Of a stretch of 64,000 bases of DNA, positions 43,205-52,171 are shown one piece after another; position 1 is the first letter of the stretch, and each line of letters starts with the position of its first letter. The DNA lies in assembly GCF_000422705.1 (NCBI RefSeq), contig NZ_AUGO01000003.1, positions 310,001 through 374,000 of the forward strand. The letters run 5' to 3'. The notes beneath the pieces were generated by a model that saw only the letters and a program-made list of their open reading frames with translations, was not told the DNA's origin and did not search any database. Position numbers and translations under genes: made by a program. This DNA is from Flavobacterium soli DSM 19725 (GTDB lineage Bacteria > Bacteroidota > Bacteroidia > Flavobacteriales > Flavobacteriaceae).

Positions 43205-45178
43205 ATGAAAACAAGAAAACAAAAAATAACACGAATTTTAATTGGCATCGGGATTTTTCTCGTGCTTTTAATTATTTTATTTTTTGCTTTTAGAAATACC
43301 ATTTTAGATAAGGCGATTGATAGAATTGTCAATAAAATGGAACGCGATTACGACAGTAAATTCACTGTTAAAGAAGCCACTTTCCAAGGATTGACAGGTG
43401 TGTCGATGAAAGAAATTGCATTGGTTCCAAAAGGTCAGGATACGCTTTTCAGTATCCAAAAGATGGAAACCAGTGTGAGCTTTTGGCATATTATTACTGG
43501 AAATGTTCAATTGGGAACGCTTCATGTGGAAAACGGTTTTGTGCAATTGGTCAAGAAAGGCGATGTCAAAAACTTTGGCAAATTCCTTAAAAGAGAAGCT
43601 ACAGATGATGATTTATCTGCTGAAAAAACCAAAAAAAGAGATTATGCTGAACTTGCCTACAGCCTGATATCTAAAGGACTCAACTTGATTCCGACGGACA
43701 TGAACGTGAAAAATCTTGCGTTTCGTTTGGATGATAACGGCAAGAAAGCCAACATCAACTTCAATGAATTGCTTTTGGCTGATAAGCAACTCGAAACTTC
43801 CATCAGAGTGCAAACCAATACTTTCACGCAACGTTGGAAAATAAAAGGTTTTGCCGATCCAAGAAATAAAAAAGCCGATATTGCCTTTACGAATATGGAT
43901 ACTGGAGCGATTAAAATGCCCTATTTCGATGAGCGTTTCAACTTGAAATCCAGCTTCGATTCCATCCGTGTAAACGTCGAAAATATTGATATGAGTGGTG
44001 GCGAATTGCACATTGACGGTTTTTCTTCCATCAAAAATCTGACAGTAAATCACGCCAAGATTGCCAAGAAAGATGTTGTCATCAAGGATGCACGCTTTGA
44101 TTATCGTTTACTGCTTGGCGAAGATTTTGTTTCGGTTGATAGCAGTTCTACAGTGATGTTGAATAAGATAAAATTCAACCCGTTTTTAGAATTCAATACT
44201 GAGGAAGATACGATTTATAAGATGAAAGTCGTGATTCCCGAAATGAAAGCACAGGATTTTATCACGTCGCTTCCCGAGGGTTTGTTTACTAATTTTGAAG
44301 GTATGGAAGCCGAAGGAAATTTCGATTTCAACTTGAGTTTTATCTTCAATAAAAACAAACCAAACGATTTGGTTTTTGATAGCAAATTAAGCAAAAACGG
44401 TTTCAAGATTCTCAAATATGGCGAGGCAAATTTGAGCAAATTGAACGGAGAGTTTGTTTATCGGGCTATTGAAAACGGTCGGGCTCAACGAGGAGTTTTG
44501 GTTGGAAATGCCAATCCAAATTATACTCCGTTAAGCGAAATTTCGCCTTATTTAAGAAAAAGTGTCCTCACAACCGAAGATCCATCCTTCTTTTCGCACA
44601 AGGGTTTTATTACCGAAGCCTTCAAGCAATCTATCATTAAAAATATCAAGACCAAGAAGTTCAGTCGTGGCGGAAGTACGATCAGTATGCAATTGGTAAA
44701 AAATGTTTTCTTGACAAGAGAAAAAACACTTTCGCGTAAACTCGAAGAAATTTTATTGGTTTATATCCTCGAAAACAATCGAATCGTCAGCAAGGAAAGA
44801 ATGCTGGAAGTGTATTTCAATGTGATCGAATGGGGACCAAACGTTTACGGAATTGGCGAAGCTTCAAACTTCTATTTCCAGAAACATCCTTCGCAATTGA
44901 ACTTGAACGAATGCCTGTTTTTGGCTAGCATTGTTCCGCGACCTAAGGGATTTATGTGGAAATTTAATGATGAAGGAAACTTGAGAGACGGTGCGGTAAA
45001 AATGCAAAACTACCTCACAAATTTAATGCTTCGAAGAGGAGTTTTGACGGCTGATGACACGATTTACAAGTCGTTCCCGGTTGTCGTTTCCGGTCCAGCA
45101 AGATCCTTTATCCGAATCAAAGAAGTAGATTCTACTGCAATTGATTCGGTTGATGTGTTGGATGAGTTTGATTTTTAG
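43205..45178 (+). CDS. GT51 peptidoglycan glycosyltransferase with long AsmA-like N-terminal region
   Basis: 657 residues. One N-terminal TM (about 10-30) is followed by a long beta-rich periplasmic region (about 35-435; TLHVENGFVQLVKKGDVKNFG, GGELHIDGFSSIKNLTV), reminiscent of AsmA/DUF748 proteins. A C-terminal GT51 domain (about 440-605) follows with EDPSFFSHKGF (catalytic Glu), RGGSTISMQLVKNVFL and KERMLEVYFNVIEWGPNVYGIGEA. No transpeptidase domain is present, so it is monofunctional like MtgA but about three times as long. GT51 polymerises lipid II glycan strands. The fusion to a possible lipid-transfer module is unusual to my knowledge. It converges with the LytTR regulator gene with 1 nt between stop codons. 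Confidence 0.85.
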   Translation: MKTRKQKITRILIGIGIFLVLLIILFFAFRNTILDKAIDRIVNKMERDYDSKFTVKEATFQGLTGVSMKEIALVPKGQDTLFSIQKMETSVSFWHIITGNVQLGTLHVENGFVQLVKKGDVKNFGKFLKREATDDDLSAEKTKKRDYAELAYSLISKGLNLIPTDMNVKNLAFRLDDNGKKANINFNELLLADKQLETSIRVQTNTFTQRWKIKGFADPRNKKADIAFTNMDTGAIKMPYFDERFNLKSSFDSIRVNVENIDMSGGELHIDGFSSIKNLTVNHAKIAKKDVVIKDARFDYRLLLGEDFVSVDSSSTVMLNKIKFNPFLEFNTEEDTIYKMKVVIPEMKAQDFITSLPEGLFTNFEGMEAEGNFDFNLSFIFNKNKPNDLVFDSKLSKNGFKILKYGEANLSKLNGEFVYRAIENGRAQRGVLVGNANPNYTPLSEISPYLRKSVLTTEDPSFFSHKGFITEAFKQSIIKNIKTKKFSRGGSTISMQLVKNVFLTREKTLSRKLEEILLVYILENNRIVSKERMLEVYFNVIEWGPNVYGIGEASNFYFQKHPSQLNLNECLFLASIVPRPKGFMWKFNDEGNLRDGAVKMQNYLTNLMLRRGVLTADDTIYKSFPVVVSGPARSFIRIKEVDSTAIDSVDVLDEFDF

Positions 45179-45179
45179 T

Positions 45180-45929
45180 TTATTTGAAATTTCGCAGAAA
45201 TTCTTCCTTGTAAGTAGGTGAAACTTCAATTTCTGAGCTATCATGCAACGTGATATAACCTCCTTTGTTGTATGATTTCACAAAACTCATATTGATGATA
45301 TGCGATTTATGAACCCGTAAAAAAGGCAGTGGTAAAATTTCTGAGAAATGCTTTAAAAATCGACAAACCATTTTTTTATTTCCGTTATTGAGGTAGAGAT
45401 CCGTGAAATTTCCGTTACCACGAAGACGTACAATTTCTTCCATTTTTACCACTTCAAAACCTTCCAATGTTGGAAGAATAACTTGTTGCTTTTCAGGTTT
45501 TGTTTCACGAAAATTCTCGACAATAATCTTGTTTCTGTTGAAGATTTCGTGATTCAGGATTTGCTGATGCACTTTATTTACTGCCACAATCAACTCTTCT
45601 ATACTGATTGGTTTCAATAAATAATAAGCAGCACTTTGATTCAATGCTTTGAGTGAATATTCGGAAAAGGCAGTTACAAAAATGGTTTCAAAACGTAAAT
45701 CCTTACAAGCTTCCAGTACATCAAAGGCATTTCCGAAAGGCATTTCTACATCTAAAAAAACCAATTGAGGTTGCAATTCGTGCAATAGCGGAACGGCTTC
45801 CTTGATGTTTTGGGCTTCACCAATAACTTCAATTTGGGGACAATATTTGCTCAAGTAGTTTTTCAAAACTTCTCTTGCAGCAACTTCGTCCTCAACGATT
45901 ACACTTTTTATTTTTTGCAGGGTCATCAT
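45180..45929 (-). CDS. LytTR-family response regulator
   Basis: 249 residues. Receiver domain with VEDE acidic pair and phospho-acceptor Asp60 (LVFLDVEMPFGNAFDVLE), then a LytTR DNA-binding domain (about 150-248; VKMEEIVRLRGNGNFTDLYLNNGNK, RVHKSHIINMSFVKSYNKGGY). LytTR proteins bind paired direct repeats upstream of their targets. Its start overlaps the kinase stop by 4 nt (ATGA at 45926-45929), so the two are translationally coupled. Confidence 0.95.
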   Translation of the reverse strand: MMTLQKIKSVIVEDEVAAREVLKNYLSKYCPQIEVIGEAQNIKEAVPLLHELQPQLVFLDVEMPFGNAFDVLEACKDLRFETIFVTAFSEYSLKALNQSAAYYLLKPISIEELIVAVNKVHQQILNHEIFNRNKIIVENFRETKPEKQQVILPTLEGFEVVKMEEIVRLRGNGNFTDLYLNNGNKKMVCRFLKHFSEILPLPFLRVHKSHIINMSFVKSYNKGGYITLHDSSEIEVSPTYKEEFLRNFK

Positions 45930-47731
45930 AATTTATCGATAAAAGTACAGCCAATTCTAACAACGGTTCCTGTTTCGGGAGTTTCCTTTTCGGTAATTTG
46001 AAAAGTAATTTCCTTTTTATACAACTCGTTCAATAAAGCGATTCTTTCTTTTGTATTGGTCATTCCGCGGGATTGATGCACTTTTTGATTTTGGGTTTTC
46101 AATTCCTGGCTTTTTGACATTCCTATGCCGTTATCATCGATTGTCACCACTACTTTTCCGTCTATTAATTGAAACTTCAAGAGTAACATTCCTTTATGTT
46201 CCAGATATCTTAATCCATGCCAAATAGCATTTTCTAAATGGGGTTGTATGATCATATTTGGAAAAAAAGTAGTCTCGACATCCAGTTTTTCATCAACTGA
46301 AATTGAGAAATCAAACTTGTCCTGAAAACGCAGATGTTCCAAATCCAAATACTTTTGCAATTGCTCGATTTCGTTCCCCAAGGTTACAAAATCTTTATTG
46401 GAATTCTCCATCATATTTCGCATCAGATTGGAATAGGAAGTCAGGTATTTATTGGCTTCCAATTCCTTATTTTGAGAAATAAATTGATTGACACTGTTCA
46501 AACTATTGAAAATAAAATGCGGATTCATTTCTCTTCTCAAGGATTGCAAAGCGATTTCCTTGTTCTTGATTTTAATCGAATACAACGCTTTTACGATCAA
46601 AGCAAAAAACAATAGCAACAATGAAATAGAACCTAAAAGAACATAATTAAAGGTGTTTTTCTTGGAAATCAATTCATCTTTAAGTCCTTTTTCTTTTTCC
46701 AATTGACGAATTTTCTCTTCCGTAAGTTGGAATTTTTTTTCGTTTGTAAGAGCTGTATCGGATTGAATTAAATGGTCAAGGTTATTGAAAAACTGTTCAT
46801 ATAAGGCAATACTTTCGGCATCATTCTTATTGGTTTTATAATACTGGAGCATTTGCGATAAGCTCTTTTTTGCTTCCGCAGAATTGCCTTTTTCAGAAGC
46901 AATTTGGTAAGCACTTTTTAATTTTGAAATCGCTTTTTCAGATTCATTTTGCTGAAAGTGAATGGATGCCAAGGCTTGCAACTGCTTTATTTGTGTGGAA
47001 TAATCCTGATTGTTCTTGGCTTCTTCTAGCAGTTTTGTATTGATTGCAATGGCTTTGTCAAATTGATTGTCAGAAGCATAGACCTTGGCAATTTCATTTT
47101 TAATCTTGATTATTTCTTTTGGTTTGTCTTTAACAAAAGTCAAGGCCTGGTTATAACTTTGAATGGCTTCAACATTATTTTTTTCTTTAAGGCTCACTTC
47201 GGCTTTTTGGACATAGGCATCGGCTACTTCTTCTACCTTATCTTCTTTTTCCAATAACCTTATATTGGAATTGGAATATTCTTTTTGGGCAACGGAATTG
47301 GATACACTTTTAAGCCTGTTAGCATCATTAGAATTTATTTTTTCTTCTTTTTTATCTGATGCTAATTCTCCTGCAACTTCATAGTTTTTTATGGCTTCGG
47401 AAATTTTATTTTGTGATTCCTGAATTTTAGCCAAGGCTCTTGTGATACGAGTTTTGTCGGCGTTTAATTTCAATTTCGTGTAGCTTGTCAGTGCTTTTTT
47501 CAGGTATTCTTCGGCTTTTGCATTGTCGCCTTTTTCTATAAAAGTATTGGCCAATGCTTCGTAGTTTTTTGCAATTTGAACTTCATCATTAACATCCAAT
47601 GATTTTTTTAATTCATTGGCAACCTTGTCTATTTTTGATGTCTTTTTTTTAATGGTATCCTGTGCTACTGTTTCGTTTGGAAACAATAACAGTATAAAAA
47701 TAAAACCGAAAGACCCTACTAGATTACGCAT
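45926..47731 (-). CDS. TPR-containing LytS-type sensor histidine kinase
   Basis: 601 residues: signal peptide (MRNLVGSFGFIFILLLFPNETVAQ), an extracytoplasmic TPR array (about 45-315), a coiled coil, one TM (about 362-384), then a His_kinase domain of the LytS/YehU type with REMNPHFIFNSLNSVNQFIS (phospho-acceptor His405) and a HATPase_c domain (ENAIWHGLRYLEHKG; IDDNGIGMSKS). It forms a two-component pair with the LytTR regulator read immediately after it. Signal and targets are unknown. Upstream (47732-48045) lies a 314-bp gap with repeat copy D and nothing else recognisable. Confidence 0.93.
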   Translation of the reverse strand: MRNLVGSFGFIFILLLFPNETVAQDTIKKKTSKIDKVANELKKSLDVNDEVQIAKNYEALANTFIEKGDNAKAEEYLKKALTSYTKLKLNADKTRITRALAKIQESQNKISEAIKNYEVAGELASDKKEEKINSNDANRLKSVSNSVAQKEYSNSNIRLLEKEDKVEEVADAYVQKAEVSLKEKNNVEAIQSYNQALTFVKDKPKEIIKIKNEIAKVYASDNQFDKAIAINTKLLEEAKNNQDYSTQIKQLQALASIHFQQNESEKAISKLKSAYQIASEKGNSAEAKKSLSQMLQYYKTNKNDAESIALYEQFFNNLDHLIQSDTALTNEKKFQLTEEKIRQLEKEKGLKDELISKKNTFNYVLLGSISLLLLFFALIVKALYSIKIKNKEIALQSLRREMNPHFIFNSLNSVNQFISQNKELEANKYLTSYSNLMRNMMENSNKDFVTLGNEIEQLQKYLDLEHLRFQDKFDFSISVDEKLDVETTFFPNMIIQPHLENAIWHGLRYLEHKGMLLLKFQLIDGKVVVTIDDNGIGMSKSQELKTQNQKVHQSRGMTNTKERIALLNELYKKEITFQITEKETPETGTVVRIGCTFIDKL

Positions 47732-47900
47732 TTTCAGTGCTTTGTTTAGAATGGTAAAGATAAATTAATTTCAAATGGTTTTGCTATAGGTTTCACCAAG
47801 TCGGGAATGGTTTTTACCCTTTCTTCAAATTAGGTTTTGTTTGTATGGGTAAGTTTGTAAGGCAATCTAGGAAATGATTCCAAAGTGCTATTAGTTTCCT

Positions 47901-47998
47901 TTTAGTCCCGATTGAAGAGGAAATCCTTTTAGCTTGTTCCTTTAACAAGCCAAAAGATTGGAACGGAAAGCGGGAAAATGGTCTCCTAAAATGCCTAT
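47901..47998 (+). repeat. Dispersed palindromic repeat, copy D
   Basis: TTTAGTCCCGATTGAAGAGG, AATCC, then a hairpin CTTTTAGCTTGTT / AACAAGCCAAAAG (47936-47965), then ATTGGAACGGAAAGCGGGAA followed by AATGGTC. Flanks align with copy B (624-735), including the preceding AGTTTCC-x-TTTAG; the stem sequence differs. Located in the gap upstream of the VWA lipoprotein. Confidence 0.65.
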
Positions 47999-48045
47999 CG
48001 ATTTGCTTCTAAATAAAAAAACAAAAAACTTAAAAATTAGAAATT

Positions 48046-49230
48046 ATGAAAACAACAAATCAGAAATTCAAAAAGAGCTACAACTTGCTAATGGCAACAT
48101 TTTTAGTAACCTCAATTACTTTTGCAGGTTGCAAAAACGCTACTGAGGAACCAATTGCCGTTAATGATACGGTAAAAACTGTTGATGAAAGCACCAAAAT
48201 TCAAGTTGCACTTTTGCTGGATACTTCGGGTAGCATGAGTGGCTTGATTGATCAGGCAAAATCCAGATTGTGGAATATTGTAAATACCTTGACAACCTTG
48301 AAATATTCTGGAATGACACCTAATATTGAAATTTCGTTGTATGAATATGGAAATAGTGGTTTGTCTGCACAATCAAATTATATCCGACAGATTACACCAT
48401 TGACGACAGATTTGGATTTGATTTCTGAGAAATTATTTTCATTAACCACAAATGGAGGTGAGGAATATTGTGGTGCTGTAATCCAAGATGCTGTGAGAAA
48501 ATTGGAATGGGGAAACAAATCTGAAAACATGAAATTGATTTATATTTCGGGAAATGAACCTTTCAATCAAGGAAATGTGAATTATAAAGAAGCAATTAGC
48601 GATGCTTTGAAAAATAATATTTATGTGAATACCATTTTTTGTGGCGGAAGCATGGAAGGAATCAACACCTTTTGGAAAGATGGTGCAGATTATGGCAAGG
48701 GAAAATACTTTAATATTGATTCGAATGAGCAAATTAGATACATCCAGACGCCATATGATGATAAGATAAGTGAATGTAATGTAAAAATAAACAGCACTTA
48801 TATTGGTTATGGGACCAAAGGAATCGAGAAAAAAATGAATCAGGAGGTGCAGGATAAAAATGCCGAAAGTGTTTCAAAATCCAATTATGCAGAACGTGCT
48901 GTTAGCAAATCCAAGGAAGTGTATAAAAATGAATCTTGGGATTTGGTGGATAAGGTAAAAGAAGACAAAGAGGCGGTTTCTAAACTTAAAAAGGAAGAGT
49001 TGCCAAAAGAATTACAGAATAAGAGTACGGAAGAAATCAAAGTGATTATAGAAAAAAAGGCAAAGGAGCGAGAAGTAATTCAGAAGGAAATTGCGGATTT
49101 GGCCAAAAAACGTCAGGAATATATTGATACCGAAGCTAAAAAAACCAAAACGCAGGACGATTTAGGGAATGCCATCAGCAACTCTATCGTGACACTTGCG
49201 AAAACAAAGGGATATACGGTAGAAAAATAA
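48046..49230 (+). CDS. VWA-domain lipoprotein
   Basis: 394 residues with a lipoprotein signal (VTSITFAGC, lipid Cys29). A von Willebrand A domain (about 50-235) shows a MIDAS motif LLLDTSGSMSGLID (Asp59, Ser61, Ser63) plus later TTNGGEEYCGAVIQDAVRKL and IYISGNEPFNQG. The C-terminal 140 residues are Lys/Glu-rich with predicted coiled coil (KLKKEELPKELQNKSTEEIK). VWA domains bind metal and protein partners; the partner here is unknown. It lies 76 nt before the DUF4139 gene in the same direction, so the two may act together in the envelope. Confidence 0.85.
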   Translation: MKTTNQKFKKSYNLLMATFLVTSITFAGCKNATEEPIAVNDTVKTVDESTKIQVALLLDTSGSMSGLIDQAKSRLWNIVNTLTTLKYSGMTPNIEISLYEYGNSGLSAQSNYIRQITPLTTDLDLISEKLFSLTTNGGEEYCGAVIQDAVRKLEWGNKSENMKLIYISGNEPFNQGNVNYKEAISDALKNNIYVNTIFCGGSMEGINTFWKDGADYGKGKYFNIDSNEQIRYIQTPYDDKISECNVKINSTYIGYGTKGIEKKMNQEVQDKNAESVSKSNYAERAVSKSKEVYKNESWDLVDKVKEDKEAVSKLKKEELPKELQNKSTEEIKVIIEKKAKEREVIQKEIADLAKKRQEYIDTEAKKTKTQDDLGNAISNSIVTLAKTKGYTVEK

Positions 49231-49306
49231 ATAAAAAAGTATCCCAACCTTTTGCTTGTTTTTATACTCTATGTAATAAAGACATCATTCAACTCAAAAA
49301 AAAGCT

Positions 49307-50917
49307 ATGAAAAAATTATTTTTACTCCTGTTATTTCCGGCATTCCTCTATGCTCAAAAACCCATTTTCACGACTGCAAAGGTAAAAGCTGCAACAGTTT
49401 ATTTTAATTCGGCTGAGATTTCGCAAAGCACTTCGGCGGTTTTGCCAAAAGGGACAAGCGAAATCGTGATTAAAAATGTGGCCGATTATTTGAATGAAAA
49501 TACGGTTCAGATTGGAGCTCCAGCAAACGTAACGGTACTTTCGGTTCAGTTTACGAACAATTATATTTCGGAATATGAGATTGATGAAAATTCTCCCGTC
49601 ATAAAAAAAGTGCGGGACAGTATCAATTTGGTAGAAAAGGAAATCCAAAGGGTTACAAATGCAAAAGTAGCCGAATCGAAAACCATTGAATTATTGGACA
49701 AAAATCAGCAAGTTTCGGGTGTAAACTCAGGTTTAAGTGTGGCTGAACTCACCAAAATGGTCGACTATTATAAAGCAAAACGATTAGAACTAAACAATTC
49801 TTTTGATGCTTTAGATGAAAAAATAAAAAAACTAAACACGGTTTTATCACGTTTGAAAAACAAACTCGAAATCAATACCCAAAAAGAAGACAAGACTTCA
49901 AAAGGAAAATTAGTACTTCAAATCATGAATGAAGTGGCTGGAAATGTTGATTTCAGTATTAATTATTTGACAAATAATGCCAACTGGAAACCGTTCTATG
50001 ATTTGAGGGCCAATAGTATTTCGGCACCAATCGAGATGATGTATAAAGCACAGGTTGTTCAAAACACCGGAATCGATTGGAAACAGGTGAAACTTACGTT
50101 GTCAAGCGGAAATCCGAACCAAAATAATCAGGCTCCAATTTTGAGTTCTTGGTTTTTGAGGTATGGATATGATCAAGATTATGGATATTTGAATGAAGTT
50201 GAAGTTGTAGCAAACAGACTTCAAGGGCAAGTGGCAGGAGTTTCAGTTGGATATGGTTCTGTTCAAGCAGATAAATCCATATCTAATTACACCACCATCC
50301 AAGAAAACCAACTCAATATTTCATTCGATATCGACATTCCGTATGATATTTTATCCAACGGGAAAGCCCATAGTGTAGCCTTGAAAGAAATTAATCTTCC
50401 TGCAACCTACAAATATTATGCAGCTCCAAGAGTGGAAAAAGAAGCATTTCTTTTGGCAGAAATCAGCGATTATTCAAAATACAATTTGTTGCAAGGCGAA
50501 GCCAATATCATATTTGAAGGCATGTATGTTGGGAAGACGTTCATCAACCCGAATCAAACTTCCGACACTTTGAATTTGAGTATGGGAAGGGATAAAAAGA
50601 TTTCTATCAAGCGTGAAAAAGTGGTAGACAAATCGGGAACCAAATTCTTGTCTTCAAAAAAAGAACAAACTTTCACTTATGACATCACGATTCGAAACAA
50701 TAAAAAAGAAGCTGTTCAATTGTTGCTAAAAGATCAATATCCGTTGAGTTCCGACAAGGAAATCGAAATTGAACTTAAAGAAAGTGACGGAGCCAAAATC
50801 AATGCTGAAACCGGAATCCTAACTTGGGATTTGAATTTGAAACCAAATGAAACCAAGAAAATCCGCATCAGTTATAAAGTGAAATATCCAAAAGATAAGA
50901 TTATTGATAACTTATAA
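49307..50917 (+). CDS. DUF4139 (MuiA-like) exported protein with a TonB-plug-like insert
   Basis: 536 residues: signal peptide MKKLFLLLLFPAFLYAQ, an N-terminal DUF4140 region (AATVYFNSAEISQSTSAVLPKG, NVADYLNENTVQIG), coiled coil (about 90-195) and a DUF4139 beta-rich domain (NVDFSINYLTNNANWKPFYDLRA; GILTWDLNLKPNETKKIRISYKV). DUF4139 includes Myxococcus MuiA, a mucoidy inhibitor; the biochemical role is unknown. Within it, near residues 290-325, NEVEVVANRLQGQVAGVSVG resembles the start of a SusC/TonB-plug domain (VVxGRVAGVxVG). That stretch is an unusual insert and may be a recruited peptide or a chance resemblance. Confidence 0.85.
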   Translation: MKKLFLLLLFPAFLYAQKPIFTTAKVKAATVYFNSAEISQSTSAVLPKGTSEIVIKNVADYLNENTVQIGAPANVTVLSVQFTNNYISEYEIDENSPVIKKVRDSINLVEKEIQRVTNAKVAESKTIELLDKNQQVSGVNSGLSVAELTKMVDYYKAKRLELNNSFDALDEKIKKLNTVLSRLKNKLEINTQKEDKTSKGKLVLQIMNEVAGNVDFSINYLTNNANWKPFYDLRANSISAPIEMMYKAQVVQNTGIDWKQVKLTLSSGNPNQNNQAPILSSWFLRYGYDQDYGYLNEVEVVANRLQGQVAGVSVGYGSVQADKSISNYTTIQENQLNISFDIDIPYDILSNGKAHSVALKEINLPATYKYYAAPRVEKEAFLLAEISDYSKYNLLQGEANIIFEGMYVGKTFINPNQTSDTLNLSMGRDKKISIKREKVVDKSGTKFLSSKKEQTFTYDITIRNNKKEAVQLLLKDQYPLSSDKEIEIELKESDGAKINAETGILTWDLNLKPNETKKIRISYKVKYPKDKIIDNL

Positions 50918-50920
50918 ACT

Positions 50921-50953
50921 AAAAAAGGGTGTCGTTTCAAGTGGCACCCTTTT
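50921..50953 (+). terminator. Terminator after the DUF4139 gene
   Basis: AAAAAAGGGTGTC and GTGGCACCC followed by TTTTTTT: a GC-rich stem with a T-tail starting 4 nt after the stop codon. Confidence 0.8.
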
Positions 50954-51030
50954 TTTATCTCCTAAAACTTTAACAAATCTCCAAAGCCTAAAAAAATAAA
51001 TTTCTATCTTTAGGACATCAAAACCCAAAG

Positions 51031-52098
51031 ATGGCCTTTTTTAAAATCATTCTTTATATTTTATCGATACTTGCATTGCTAACAGTCCTGATTCCTTTTG
51101 TCAAAAAGGATTTTTGGATGTTTCGTGTTTTCGATTACCCGAGGTTTCAAAAGTTTAGCATCATCGGAATGCTAACCATTATTTGGATTGTTATTTTTCC
51201 TAAAACCGAAGTCTTGTTCGACATCATTTTGATGGTTGCACTCGCGATTTCGTTTTTGTATTTGGGATACCTGATTCTTCCGTTCACGCCTTTCGGCAAA
51301 AAAATGATCGATGAGGTAAAAAAAAGTAACGGGAAAGAATGCCTGAATTTGCTCGTTGCCAACATTTACCAACACAACACCAATTATCAAAAGCTTTTAG
51401 ATCTGGTTGAAAAACGAAACCCCGATATTATTTTCCTCTTGGAAACCGATCAAAAATGGCTGGAAGGTGTGAAATCGCTCCGCAAAAATTATCCGTATCA
51501 TATCGAAATTCCACAAGAAAACACCTATGGATTGTTGTTCTACAGCAAGCTTCCGATTAAGCATCAGGAAATTAATTATCTAATTGATAAAGAAATTCCA
51601 TCCATCATTGCCGATGTGGAATTTGATAACGAAGTGGTTCGCGTCTATGGATTGCATCCAACACCTCCAGTTCCTCAAGAGAATTCTCACAGTACAGACC
51701 GCGATGCCGAAATCCTGATGATTGGAAAAATGGCCAAAGAATATGACAAACCTTGCTTGGTAATTGGCGATTTGAATGACGTGGCTTGGAGCTATACCAC
51801 AAAATTATTCCTGAAATCGAGCGAACTATTGGATCCAAGACGTGGACGAGGGATGTACAGTACATTTAACGCCAAATACAAACTGCTTCGTTGGCCCTTG
51901 GACCATTATTTTGTGAGTAGTCATTTTCGATTGGTGGATATGAAAGTCGAAAACCATATCGATTCAGATCATTTTCCAATTAGCATTTGCTTGTTGCTTT
52001 CGCATGAAGACGAAGAAAATAAAATGGAAGCCGATCAAGAAGACAAAGCATTGGTGGAAGAAAAAATACAAGCAGGAATAAATGATGAGCCGCTTTAG
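51031..52098 (+). CDS. Membrane-anchored endonuclease/exonuclease/phosphatase (EEP) family protein
   Basis: 355 residues with three N-terminal hydrophobic helices (about 5-24, 42-56, 64-88) and a C-terminal EEP domain (about 105-335). Motifs: LNLLVANIYQHNTNYQ, IIFLLETDQKWL (metal-binding Glu), VYGLHPTPP, VIGDLNDVAWSYTT (Asp/Asn pair) and HIDSDHFPISICLLL (catalytic Asp-His). The fold covers nucleases, sphingomyelinases and phosphoinositide phosphatases. Similar membrane-anchored Bacteroidota proteins are not assigned a substrate. An Asp/Glu-rich tail (DEEENKMEADQEDKA-like) ends the protein. TATCTTTA at 51005-51012 could be its -7 element. Confidence 0.85.
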   Translation: MAFFKIILYILSILALLTVLIPFVKKDFWMFRVFDYPRFQKFSIIGMLTIIWIVIFPKTEVLFDIILMVALAISFLYLGYLILPFTPFGKKMIDEVKKSNGKECLNLLVANIYQHNTNYQKLLDLVEKRNPDIIFLLETDQKWLEGVKSLRKNYPYHIEIPQENTYGLLFYSKLPIKHQEINYLIDKEIPSIIADVEFDNEVVRVYGLHPTPPVPQENSHSTDRDAEILMIGKMAKEYDKPCLVIGDLNDVAWSYTTKLFLKSSELLDPRRGRGMYSTFNAKYKLLRWPLDHYFVSSHFRLVDMKVENHIDSDHFPISICLLLSHEDEENKMEADQEDKALVEEKIQAGINDEPL

Positions 52099-52171
52099 AA
52101 ATTAATGTAACTATAAGATTTTTAGTAAAGTATATTAGTTAACTTTACTCAACACCCAAATTTTTACATAT

